Of a stretch of 64,000 nucleotides of DNA, positions 18,002-26,824 are shown one piece after another. Where the stretch lies: positions 62,001 through 126,000 of the forward strand of contig NZ_JWIC01000004.1 in NCBI RefSeq assembly GCF_000814765.1. The letters run 5' to 3'. The first letter of the stretch is position 1; each line of letters begins with the position of its first letter. The translations under genes and the position numbers were made by a program. The DNA is from Pseudoalteromonas luteoviolacea. Lineage in GTDB: Bacteria; Pseudomonadota; Gammaproteobacteria; Enterobacterales; Alteromonadaceae. The notes below the pieces were generated by a model. That model had not been told where the DNA came from. It did not search any database and saw only the letters and a program-made list of their open reading frames with translations.

Positions 18002-20587
18002 ATGAAAATTCAATACGCTTCCTATCAAGATACTATCGACGCTTTGCAATCTGCAATGAGTGAACACCCGCATTTAATTCGACTTCAGAGTATTGGCCAA
18101 ACGTGGGAGGGGCGACCGATCATGTTGGTAACGGTCTCTTTAGACGTCACTTACGCCGATGATAAACCCGCTCTATTGTACACCGGCTCTATTCATGCCA
18201 GAGAGTGGATAGGCAATGAATTGGCACTCAAGTTTATTCAGTACATTACTGAAAATTATCGCTTTAACCCCAAGTTGCAGAATGCTTTGACGCGCAATAC
18301 TTTGTACATGGTGCCTTGTTTAAACCCGGATGGTTTTGAATATTCTCGCAATCACTTTTCGTTTTGGCGTAAGAATCGTCGCAACAATGGTGATGGCACT
18401 TATGGAGTAGACTTAAACCGTAATTTTGATGCTAAGTTTATGCGTAATCAAAATATGGGATCAAATACCTATGGTGGGCCACACGCGTTTTCTGAGCCCG
18501 AGACGTGTGCGATCCGAGATTTTGTTGAGCTGCATGACAATATTCGTATTGCGCTAGATTATCACTCTCAAGGGAATGTATTTTTTCCTGCGCACAAATT
18601 TAACCATGAAGTAGAAATAGAAGGGGCTGATTTAAATATCTTATGCGCCAACATGAATCATGAGATTAAAAAAGTGACGGGTAGGCAATATGGCATTCAT
18701 CGCGGCAAGCCTCCCGCTCAGCTCATTCATGGCAGTGGTCGAGAATATTATTATCGTAAAGGCATTATTGCCACCGTTGTTGAGGTGGGGACGAGAAACA
18801 TTCCAGATTATATGAAAAATATGTCGGAAAGCGTCGCTGAAAATATTCCGGCAATTGTACACGCGCTAAGTGAAGCGATTAATTACTCGCCTCTGGCACC
18901 GGAACGTGTTGTCGGGTTTACTATCAAGGAAATTGATCATGAGGGCGTTGAGCTTGAGTGGCAATATGACAATAGAGATGATATTTACTTTGAGTTGTAT
19001 CGTAGTGAGAGTAATAAAAGCCCCTGCGGTGAGGAAAGCCTAATCGCTATAACCAAGTCATTGTCTTTCAGAGATTCACAGCTGCGCAGTGGACAGAGCT
19101 ATTTTTATAATATCCGTGCTGTAGATAAGGTAACAAAGATAAAATCGCCTTTTAGTCCTGAGTTGCGATTAAAAACACATCTAGATCGACATCAAAGTGC
19201 TCGCACTTTATTTCCTGCCAAGGAGTTTGTCGGCTATCTGAGCGAAAACTATCTCTCTAAGAATAAGGAGCACTTTGGTTATAACTCGATGTTTATTGGA
19301 GTGGATAAAAAGCGTGGGGTGAGTATTGGCGTCGTGCAGTTTGATTTAAGCTCTTTACCTGTCGGTGCTGATATCGAGCGGGCGGAGTTTTCCCTGTACC
19401 CGATGAATCGAGTCGCTGCCAAAATTGAACAATACGGCGAGTGGTCAGTGGCCATTATTGATGCGCATAGTGTGTCAGATATTTATGATTATCAGGCTGT
19501 GAGTGAGGCTAAACCACTTCATACCTTAGGACAGACGTTTGAATCAGATAAAATGACGCAAGGGATCTGGATGAAGTGGCAATTTAATGGCGTTGAGCGC
19601 ACACTCTTAAACTCATTAATTAAACGACAAAGTTTGCTATTACGCTTACAAGGTCCCAAAACATTGCCCATTGGTAATGACTCGCAGGTAATGCAATTTG
19701 ATATTGGCTATGGCCCTTTTGGTAGCGGTTTGCACTACCGGCCTAATTTAGAGCTTGTTTATCAGGTGCCAGAACAGCAATTAACCTTACTGCCTACGCG
19801 TTGCAATACCATCTATAAGGAGTCAGTCGTAGCAGATAGACTGGCCTCTGGATTTGATGAGCATGGCGAGATTGTATATGGACAAATGGCCTTTACATTA
19901 AATGCAGATTTACCGGTGGACAAAACGGTTTTCACACAAGCGTGTCTAACACTGCGTAGCTGCAATAGCATAGCCAGCGCTAAAGATGTACGTTTTACTA
20001 TTGAGCTAGTGGAGCTTCAAGATGTTGATTTTCAAGCTGTTAAACAACGTCAAAAGATAGAGTATATCGGCTATGAAGTGAGTAATGAGCAGTTGCGAGA
20101 ACGCGCAGAGCATCATTTTATCTTCGATAGTTATAGCCTACAGGCACTAGAGCGGCTTCATCAGGCGCATACGCCTTTTTATTTTATTATTCGTGCGACA
20201 TCTGAATCTCAAGCCACCAATGCGCTCGTGAATTGGACTGCTTGCCAGGACCAACATCCAGCCCAGTTAAACATTCATTATATTACCAGGCGCAAACATG
20301 CTGTCACAGCACCACAAAACTTGTCGGCACACGTAGAAGGCGGTGTTGTTAAATTAGTTTGGGAAAACCCTGAAGACGAAGATTTTGTCGGCTGCTTTGT
20401 GGTACGAAACCGTTTTCATCCACCGCGCTCTCCTTTTGATGGGGTTAAGCTTTATGGCGGAAAAGATGCATATACGCTGGATAACTTTGGTAACGCGAAG
20501 TTGAGTAAGTACTATGCTGTGTTTAGCTATGATGATGTGCCAAATTATTCAGCTCCCTTGGTTCTACATTACTCTGGTGAAGAGTAA
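18002..20587 (+). CDS. multidomain M14 zinc carboxypeptidase
   Basis: An 861-aa protein. Residues 1-290 form an M14 carboxypeptidase domain with zinc ligands H65 and E68 (HAREW) and H188 (DYHSQG), substrate-binding NPDGFEYSRN and DLNRNF, and general base E261 (VVEVGT). Then follow a fibronectin-III-like domain (about 300-395), two jelly-roll modules of DNRLRE/CBM-like type (about 400-590, with FDLSSLPVGADIERAEFSLY, and 590-760), and a C-terminal Fn3 domain (about 765-861). Such accessory domains are normally extracellular, yet there is no signal peptide and an in-frame TAA (17990) excludes an upstream start. It lies 75 nt after the ATP-grasp-HhH gene on the same strand, so the ligases and a carboxypeptidase probably share one transcript. 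Substrate unknown. Confidence 0.87.
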   Translation: MKIQYASYQDTIDALQSAMSEHPHLIRLQSIGQTWEGRPIMLVTVSLDVTYADDKPALLYTGSIHAREWIGNELALKFIQYITENYRFNPKLQNALTRNTLYMVPCLNPDGFEYSRNHFSFWRKNRRNNGDGTYGVDLNRNFDAKFMRNQNMGSNTYGGPHAFSEPETCAIRDFVELHDNIRIALDYHSQGNVFFPAHKFNHEVEIEGADLNILCANMNHEIKKVTGRQYGIHRGKPPAQLIHGSGREYYYRKGIIATVVEVGTRNIPDYMKNMSESVAENIPAIVHALSEAINYSPLAPERVVGFTIKEIDHEGVELEWQYDNRDDIYFELYRSESNKSPCGEESLIAITKSLSFRDSQLRSGQSYFYNIRAVDKVTKIKSPFSPELRLKTHLDRHQSARTLFPAKEFVGYLSENYLSKNKEHFGYNSMFIGVDKKRGVSIGVVQFDLSSLPVGADIERAEFSLYPMNRVAAKIEQYGEWSVAIIDAHSVSDIYDYQAVSEAKPLHTLGQTFESDKMTQGIWMKWQFNGVERTLLNSLIKRQSLLLRLQGPKTLPIGNDSQVMQFDIGYGPFGSGLHYRPNLELVYQVPEQQLTLLPTRCNTIYKESVVADRLASGFDEHGEIVYGQMAFTLNADLPVDKTVFTQACLTLRSCNSIASAKDVRFTIELVELQDVDFQAVKQRQKIEYIGYEVSNEQLRERAEHHFIFDSYSLQALERLHQAHTPFYFIIRATSESQATNALVNWTACQDQHPAQLNIHYITRRKHAVTAPQNLSAHVEGGVVKLVWENPEDEDFVGCFVVRNRFHPPRSPFDGVKLYGGKDAYTLDNFGNAKLSKYYAVFSYDDVPNYSAPLVLHYSGEE

Positions 20588-20594
20588 GTAACTT

Positions 20595-20617
20595 GATTCA
20601 GGGGACCCCCCTGAATC
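20595..20617 (+). terminator. hairpin after the M14 gene
   Basis: GATTCAGGG (20595-20603) and CCCTGAATC (20609-20617) form a perfect 9-bp stem with a 5-nt loop, 7 nt after the stop codon. A weak T-rich stretch follows (TGTCTTAATT). Probable end of the ATP-grasp/M14 operon. Confidence 0.6.
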
Positions 20618-21121
20618 TGTCTTAATTCAATTAACTAAAAATAAACTTAAAATTAATAAATTAATTTACAGCGTATGGAGCGTCCTTTTATACCGTAACC
20701 CATTAATTTAATTATTTTTAGTTCTTAATGCTGCCTGTCGATGGTAAGAAAAATTCCCGAGTCACCTGCTAATTTTATCGCCAGTGAGCGAGGTTAATTT
20801 AACACCTATGAGTGTCTTATAGAGTACAGCTGCACACGCTGAAGTGCAGTGCTCGCTCGCTAAGTGTATCGCTCTTCCCTATTTTTTATTGGCGCATGAA
20901 CAGGTTTTAGGGTGAATTGTATGGGAACGGGAGGGTGGCCAAACTGTCCGTAATTGGGTGACCCATTTTATGTTCGATCAAGGCAATGGATTGCTAAGAT
21001 AAGAGTGATACGCATGGACGCTTTGTTACATGCGTGAAAGTGCGCTACCGGTTTTTATACTTGGCGCGTACCTGGGATGTCAGTTACCATTTAGGTTTTA
21101 TAGTAAATGTGAAAAACGTGT
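20618..21121. other. intergenic region, no gene seen
   Basis: About 500 nt. The first 130 nt are very AT-rich; the rest is of mixed composition with several short GC-rich repeats of GCTCGC type. No frame over 30 codons with a ribosome site and no recognisable RNA. It must hold the promoter of the following gene. Confidence 0.4.
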
Positions 21122-21736
21122 ATGACTGAACTATATCACTGGTTTGATTTGCTGGGTGTTATGGTCTTTGCAATCTCTGGTACTTTATTGGCTTATCGCA
21201 AGCATATGGATGGCTTTGGTGTGGTTGTGCTTGCAACGGTTACTGGCATTGGTGGTGGCACAATACGGGATGTGATATTAGATACCCCGGTATTTTGGCT
21301 CCATGATAGTAGCTATTTTATCGCTATTTTTAGTGCGGTTATATTATGTATCTGGTGGATTAATCGGCAAAAAACGGTGCCCAAACAGCGATTATTGACT
21401 GCCGATGCATTTGGATTGGCCTTTTTTGCCGTGATGGGAATGCAAAAAGCCATGAGCTTGGATATGCCAGATACCACTGTCATTATCATGGGGGTTTTAA
21501 CCGGGTGTTTTGGTGGCGTTGTCAGGGATGTATTAGCAGATGAGATGCCAATATTACTCAAAGGTGAGCTTTATGCTATTACCTGTATTATTGGGGGAAT
21601 AGTGTATACGCAATTGATGCATTTGGGCGTCTCACTTGAAGTCACTATGGTGGTGTCGATGTTGACTATTTTATTGTTGCGTCTTGCTGCTATTCGTTGG
21701 CATTTGGTGTTACATGTATTCCAATATAAAGCTTAG
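21122..21736 (+). CDS. TRIC-family trimeric cation channel protein (YicG-like, UPF0126)
   Basis: An inner membrane protein of 204 aa with about seven membrane segments arranged as two repeats. Each repeat has the glycine-rich kink and RDV motif of the prokaryotic TRIC family: GIGGGTIRDVIL near residue 40 and GCFGGVVRDVLADE near 125. Prokaryotic TRIC homologues form trimers that pass monovalent cations; the physiological role in bacteria is unclear, and E. coli YicG has been linked to glycine uptake. It stands alone 80 nt upstream of comM, in the same direction. Confidence 0.9.
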   Translation: MTELYHWFDLLGVMVFAISGTLLAYRKHMDGFGVVVLATVTGIGGGTIRDVILDTPVFWLHDSSYFIAIFSAVILCIWWINRQKTVPKQRLLTADAFGLAFFAVMGMQKAMSLDMPDTTVIIMGVLTGCFGGVVRDVLADEMPILLKGELYAITCIIGGIVYTQLMHLGVSLEVTMVVSMLTILLLRLAAIRWHLVLHVFQYKA

Positions 21737-21816
21737 CCATATCATGGTGTTAATATAAATTTCTAGTCGTAATTTACCCAGGGATTAGTCTAGAAAAATA
21801 AGATGTGAGACAACGG

Positions 21817-23328
21817 ATGTCACTAGCTAAAACCTATACTCGAGCACAAGTGGGCGTTAATGCGCCACTTGTGACCGTCGAAGTTCACTTAAGTAATGGC
21901 TTACCTGCGTTTAATATGGTTGGTTTGCCAGAAGCCTCAGTTAAAGAGTCAAAAGAGCGTGTACGTTGCGCATTAGCGCATTGTCACTTTTTATTTCCTG
22001 AGCAGCGTATTACCGTTAACCTTGCCCCAGCAGACCTACCTAAGCAAGGTGGTCGATATGATTTGGCCATCGCGATTGGCATTTTATTGGCATCAGGTCA
22101 GCTGCAAAACGCCCACATACATGAGTATGAATTCTATGGTGAGTTGGCCTTAACGGGAGAGTTGCGTGAGGTCACAGCGGTGATCCCTGCATTAATAGCT
22201 GCAGCAAACGCGCAGCGTTGTTGCTTTATACCTCAATCGAATCAAGTGATGGCGAGTTTAGTTACTTATGGCACACGTAAATCAGCAGGTAATTTGCGAG
22301 ATGTATGGATGGATTTAGGTGGCCAGCAAGCACTGTCTTTTGATAAAGCTATGGTGTGTCCTGATGAAGAACAATTCAATATGCATATTGATATGAATGA
22401 AGTGAAAGGCCAGGTAGTTGCGAAGCGGGTACTTGAAATCGCTGCGGCAGGGGCACACAATGTTTTATTTTTAGGCCCTCCGGGTACAGGCAAGTCGATG
22501 CTGGCACAGCGGATGCCGACCATTATGCCACCGATGCAGATAGAACAAGCTCTAGAAACCGCGTCGGTGTATTCATTGATCGGTAAAAGTATAGATCCCA
22601 AAAAGTGGCGTCAAAGACCCTTTCGTTCGCCGCATCACACTTGTTCAGCGGTGGCATTAGTTGGCGGTTCTTCAACCCCTAAACCAGGGGAAATCTCCTT
22701 GGCTCACAATGGTATTTTGTTTCTTGATGAATTGCCTGAGTATGAAAGAAAAGTGTTAGATTCTTTGCGAGAGCCGATGGAAACAGGCACTGTGAACATT
22801 TCGCGTGCAGCACAACAGGTAGACTTCCCTGCACGGTTCCAGCTCATCGCAGCATTGAACCCGAGCCCCACTGGGTGCCATCATGATAAACGCTCAACAC
22901 CAGATCAAGTATTGCGCTACTTAAGTAAAATATCAGGGCCATTTATTGATCGCATTGATCTACAAATTGAGTTGCCAAGACTCAGTACGTCAGAGTTACA
23001 GTCAAAGGATGAAGCTGAAGCCAGTGCCAGTATTCGTGCGCGAGTTGCACTAGCACGTTCAATGGCCATAGAGCGTCAAGGCAAAGAAAATGCCATGCTT
23101 TCCACTAAAGAGCTTGAAAGGTACTGTGCATTATCAGAGGTCGTGGGTGAATATTTGGCAAAAGCGACAGAAAAGCTGCAGTTATCGCCTCGTTCCTACC
23201 ACCGCGTGGTTAAGGTCGCGAGAACAATCGCGGATCTAAATAAACATGATGTGATTGCGCTGTCTGATTTGAAAGAAGCACTCAGCTATCGTGCTTTTGA
23301 GCGCTTACTTTCTCAATTGACTCGCTAA
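21817..23328 (+). CDS. comM: YifB/ComM family Mg-chelatase-like AAA+ ATPase
   Basis: A 503-aa protein. The N-terminal ChlI-type domain (VTVEVHLSNGLPAFNMVGLP, NLAPADLPKQGGRYDLAIA) precedes an AAA+ module with Walker A GPPGTGKSM, Walker B ILFLDELPEY, and a C-terminal Mg-chelatase domain (YHRVVKVARTIADL). In naturally transformable gammaproteobacteria ComM is a hexameric helicase that speeds branch migration during recombination of taken-up DNA. The ATG at 21817 (MSLAKTYTRAQVGVNAP) matches E. coli YifB; an upstream in-frame GTG (21805) adds only four residues. Its stop codon overlaps that of the convergent regulator gene. Confidence 0.94.
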   Translation: MSLAKTYTRAQVGVNAPLVTVEVHLSNGLPAFNMVGLPEASVKESKERVRCALAHCHFLFPEQRITVNLAPADLPKQGGRYDLAIAIGILLASGQLQNAHIHEYEFYGELALTGELREVTAVIPALIAAANAQRCCFIPQSNQVMASLVTYGTRKSAGNLRDVWMDLGGQQALSFDKAMVCPDEEQFNMHIDMNEVKGQVVAKRVLEIAAAGAHNVLFLGPPGTGKSMLAQRMPTIMPPMQIEQALETASVYSLIGKSIDPKKWRQRPFRSPHHTCSAVALVGGSSTPKPGEISLAHNGILFLDELPEYERKVLDSLREPMETGTVNISRAAQQVDFPARFQLIAALNPSPTGCHHDKRSTPDQVLRYLSKISGPFIDRIDLQIELPRLSTSELQSKDEAEASASIRARVALARSMAIERQGKENAMLSTKELERYCALSEVVGEYLAKATEKLQLSPRSYHRVVKVARTIADLNKHDVIALSDLKEALSYRAFERLLSQLTR

Positions 23329-24029
23329 GCAGACAGCATATAGCCCTTGCCACGAACCGTAACAATGCGTTTTTGGTCTTTCTCATCACCCAGTTTTTTT
23401 CGTAATCGGCCGATTAATACGTCAACGGTGCGATCACTTGGACTCCAGTCTGGCTGCCCGATGTCCTCAGAAATTTTTGCCCGTGACGTGGCTTTACCTG
23501 CATTGGCAATCAGGCAAATGAGTACTTTATGCTCAGCTTCAGTGAGTCTAGCTTCATCCCCGTTAGGGTTGATTAAGGTGCGGTTATCAGGGTGAAGTTT
23601 AAAGTCTGCGTATTCTATAAACTCTTCAGACTCGTCTTCATTGCGCGCGCCAGCTAAACGCTTGTACAGAGCACGCATACGTAATTCTAACTCTAGTAAG
23701 TCAACTGGCTTACAGACGTAATCATCAGCCCCTTGCGCTAAGCCTGCAATACGGTCAGCTTGAGAGTCACGGCTTGATAACATAATCACACCAAGATCAG
23801 TCAATGTGTTAAGTTCTTTCGCCAGCTGTAGGCCATCGGTGGCTGGTAGAACAATATCGATGATAGCCATCATAAAAGGAGTACCCGTTTGGGCTTGCTC
23901 CTGCACACGTTCTAGTGTCTGAGCACCGGTATTATCAACGGTGATTTGAAACTCCGTTTGTGCAAAGTGACTTTCGACTCTTTTAGCCAGTAACTCATCG
24001 TCTTCGACTAATAATACGTTTATGCTCAT
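23325..24029 (-). CDS. OmpR-family response regulator, no adjacent kinase
   Basis: A 234-aa two-component regulator. The receiver domain has the acidic pair (VEDDE), phospho-acceptor D58 (IIDIVLPATDG) and the Lys of CKPVD. The C-terminal winged helix (about 135-234, EARLTEAEHKVLICLIANAG, then RTVDVLIGRLRKKLG and VRGKGYML) binds DNA. No histidine kinase lies in either neighbouring position, so its partner is elsewhere. It overlaps the convergent comM gene by 4 nt at the stop codons. A 14-bp palindrome lies in its promoter region (24070-24083). Confidence 0.92.
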   Translation of the reverse strand: MSINVLLVEDDELLAKRVESHFAQTEFQITVDNTGAQTLERVQEQAQTGTPFMMAIIDIVLPATDGLQLAKELNTLTDLGVIMLSSRDSQADRIAGLAQGADDYVCKPVDLLELELRMRALYKRLAGARNEDESEEFIEYADFKLHPDNRTLINPNGDEARLTEAEHKVLICLIANAGKATSRAKISEDIGQPDWSPSDRTVDVLIGRLRKKLGDEKDQKRIVTVRGKGYMLSA

Positions 24030-24069
24030 GGTCTCGAAACTTATTCAATAATTAATCTTTATCTTAGCA

Positions 24070-24083
24070 CCGAGAATTCTCGG
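24070..24083. promoter_or_regulatory. palindrome upstream of the response regulator
   Basis: CCGAGAATTCTCGG is a perfect 14-bp palindrome 40-54 nt before the regulator's start codon, where its promoter should be. It may be an autoregulatory operator, although OmpR-type proteins more often bind direct repeats. Confidence 0.35.
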
Positions 24084-24206
24084 CTGAGAACCCTAAGTTA
24101 TCTATTTTTATATAAAAACTCTAATGAAAAGCGACAGTAATTAGTACGCTATTTAGTCACTTTTTAAAAATAATGAAATAGTTCTAGCTTTTTATTACTT
24201 ACACAT

Positions 24207-24235
24207 AAAAAAATAGCAGCACTAAAGTGCTGCTA
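24207..24235 (-). terminator. intrinsic terminator of the second S9 gene
   Basis: TAGCAGCACT (24214-24223) and AGTGCTGCTA (24226-24235), perfect 10-bp stem; on the minus strand it is followed by seven T. It lies 7 nt past the stop codon. Confidence 0.92.
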
Positions 24236-24242
24236 CAAGGTT

Positions 24243-26696
24243 TTATTTACCGTACATGTGCTGCCACCACTGTGGCTCATCTTTTAGGTGTTTATCGAAG
24301 TAGGCCAACATGGTGTCCCACCATTGAAAACGACGGTCTCTTGCAAAAATTTGGTGATCTGCACCTTTATATTCGATCAACTCGACATCTTGATTAAGCA
24401 TTTTAAGCGCTGTGTACATAATGTGGCTTTCACCGACAGGTACGTTTACATCCGCATCACCATGAACTAACAAGAGTGGTGTTTTGACCTTGTCTGCATT
24501 GAATACCGGGCTTTGTTGGCTATAAAGGTGACTATTATTCCAAGGGTAGCTGTGCTTTGATGCCTCTGCTGAATAGAGGTAACCCCACCACCCATGACCC
24601 CAATAAGAGGTTAGGTTCGAGATACCAGCATGAGAAATGGATGCACTGAACATGTCTGTTTTAGTCGCTAAAGTCATTGTCATAAAGCCACCGTATGATG
24701 CACCTAAGTTGCCCAAGCGCTTTTTATCGACAAATTGATATGCATCTAAGAATGCATTGGTGCCTTCAATGATATCGTCCGCTGCGCGGTTACCCCAATC
24801 ATTCACATGTTTTGCTGAGAACTCCTGACCAAAGCCAGTGGCACCTGATGGTTGCAATACATAGACAACGTAACCGTTTGTTGCCCAGAAATTAAATGGA
24901 TAGCGACCTGTAAAGCCTCGTGACACTGGCGATGTACCACCATAATAGTAAATTAACGCAGGGTGTTTTTTACTCTTGTCTAAGCCATGAGGAACATACA
25001 CTCGACCTTTGATCTCTGTACCGACAGAGTTTGTAAAGTTAAACTCTTCAAGTGTCGCGATTTCGGCATTCTTGTATGCAATGGGCTGAGAGTCCCATAC
25101 CGTGCTGGCTTTATTGCTTTTGACACTCAGTTGTATCAGTTTGTTCGGGGTTGAAGCCGTTGTACCACTGGCAAGTACTACAGGGCTACGTTTATCAGCA
25201 ACGCTATATTTATCAACGACATCTAATTTCGTTTTTAACGACTTGAATTTATTCTTACTTTCATCGAAAAGGTATAGCTTTTTACGATCTTCGTCAGTCA
25301 CTTTGAGTACTAAATCACCGTTGTTAAGCACTTTGAATGAATCAATAGAAGGATCGAATTGCTTGCTGAGCGCTTTGATATCGCGGCCTTGTGCATTCAT
25401 CCAGAACAGCTGAGTGTCATAGTTGTTTGCCAGTACGCCTTCTTTTAATGAGCGACCTAAACCATTTCCAAACTCAGCACCTGCTGAGACGTAGATACCA
25501 TCGTTACCATAACGTGCATCTTTAAACGTACCATATTGACCCAATACTTTACTGCTGTTGTTGCTCAAATCGAATTCAACCAGTTCTGTCACACTATGGT
25601 ATGGCGCAGCATAGTTTTGCGGGGAGCGCGTTGCCAAAATACGATTGTTCTTTGCGTCAAAGTCTTCTAACGAGTGACTTAAGTTATGTTCAGTTACTGC
25701 TTGAATAAGACCTGTACTGATGTCCATCAAGTAAACTTGGCTGATATTACGAGCGTAAGACCAGCGGTCTTCAAGACCTTTGTAGTGCTTAACGATTTTG
25801 TCGCCTTCAGGCGCTGTTTTAGTCCAAGTGAAGATCAGGGTCGTATCATCAAAATATTGAAACCCACTTGCGCCTGCTAAGTCTTCTGCAATTACGGTTT
25901 CTTTTAGTGACTTAATATCGAGCGTTTTAAGCTGCTTGTTTTGCACAAATACCACGCTTTTAGAGTCGCTCTTCCACTTAACAGCATTTGCATTAACGCC
26001 ATGGAGTCGATAGATAACATCGCCGTCTTCATTGTATAAGGCTGTGTCTCGCAAGGCTGAATTGCCCTTGTTATCTTGATAGCGTTGCTCAGTGGCAACG
26101 TAGTAATCCGCGTTTGGCGATAATGAGATAGCACTGATGGTTGGAGAATCAAAAAGTTGTTTCGCAGAGAGCGCTTTGGTGCTTTTTTGGGTGAACACCA
26201 GCTGATCATGCTCGGCTTTACCTGTGAAATCTACAGCCACTTTTTTCCAATCACTGACTTGCTCGGCGATAATGAGTAATTGATGATCACCTGTAACGGC
26301 ACTGATCTGGTGAGTATTTTTCCCATCAAGCAGCTGACCATTTAGAAATACATGTGCTTTCTCAATACCGGTCAGGTTTAGCTTACCTTGTACGAAGCGA
26401 CCTGTAGAAAACTCTAACTTAAGTGCCTGTAAACCACCCATAGTTAGGGCATTCACATCAGCAAGTGGTTGCCACTTTATGCGCTCACCAAATACTTCTA
26501 ATGCGTCATTATCAGTGCTGAGCTTGTTTGCTAGGTTTTTTACAATAGCCGACTGATGTCCAGTATGGTGCGGTTTCGTTTGAATATTTTGGCCGATAGG
26601 ACCAATGAACTGTATGTATTGAGTATCGATTGGCGCTGCGCTGAGTTGCGTAGCTATTGCGGAAAATAGTAAAGTAACCGCTGACTTAAATTTCAT
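24243..26696 (-). CDS. secreted S9 family prolyl oligopeptidase
   Basis: An 817-aa secreted peptidase. Signal peptide MKFKSAVTLLFSAIATQLSA, cleavage about residue 20. A beta-propeller-like region runs to about 560, followed by an alpha/beta-hydrolase domain with Ser in GASYGGFM (about 667), Asp in HGDADVNVP (about 748) and His in GADHQIF (about 779). The GxSYGG and LLVHGDAD motifs place it nearer to DPP-IV/acylaminoacyl peptidases. Probably a periplasmic or exported scavenging enzyme. Single gene with its own terminator. It is not a close copy of the S9 protein at 3763-6516. Confidence 0.91.
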   Translation of the reverse strand: MKFKSAVTLLFSAIATQLSAAPIDTQYIQFIGPIGQNIQTKPHHTGHQSAIVKNLANKLSTDNDALEVFGERIKWQPLADVNALTMGGLQALKLEFSTGRFVQGKLNLTGIEKAHVFLNGQLLDGKNTHQISAVTGDHQLLIIAEQVSDWKKVAVDFTGKAEHDQLVFTQKSTKALSAKQLFDSPTISAISLSPNADYYVATEQRYQDNKGNSALRDTALYNEDGDVIYRLHGVNANAVKWKSDSKSVVFVQNKQLKTLDIKSLKETVIAEDLAGASGFQYFDDTTLIFTWTKTAPEGDKIVKHYKGLEDRWSYARNISQVYLMDISTGLIQAVTEHNLSHSLEDFDAKNNRILATRSPQNYAAPYHSVTELVEFDLSNNSSKVLGQYGTFKDARYGNDGIYVSAGAEFGNGLGRSLKEGVLANNYDTQLFWMNAQGRDIKALSKQFDPSIDSFKVLNNGDLVLKVTDEDRKKLYLFDESKNKFKSLKTKLDVVDKYSVADKRSPVVLASGTTASTPNKLIQLSVKSNKASTVWDSQPIAYKNAEIATLEEFNFTNSVGTEIKGRVYVPHGLDKSKKHPALIYYYGGTSPVSRGFTGRYPFNFWATNGYVVYVLQPSGATGFGQEFSAKHVNDWGNRAADDIIEGTNAFLDAYQFVDKKRLGNLGASYGGFMTMTLATKTDMFSASISHAGISNLTSYWGHGWWGYLYSAEASKHSYPWNNSHLYSQQSPVFNADKVKTPLLLVHGDADVNVPVGESHIMYTALKMLNQDVELIEYKGADHQIFARDRRFQWWDTMLAYFDKHLKDEPQWWQHMYGK

Positions 26697-26824
26697 AGTA
26701 TGCGCCTATTGTAGGTAAATAATTTGCGTTAATATAACATATTCATAAAGATTACTATGGGCTGTGCGATTAAGTGCTGCACAGTTAAGATTTAAATAAA
26801 TGGTTGTTACATGAGGAGTAGACC

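Noticed and set aside
20618-21121. Mobile element or small RNA in the 500-nt gap before the TRIC gene
   Set aside because: No terminal repeats, no transposase fragments and no clear promoter-terminator pair.
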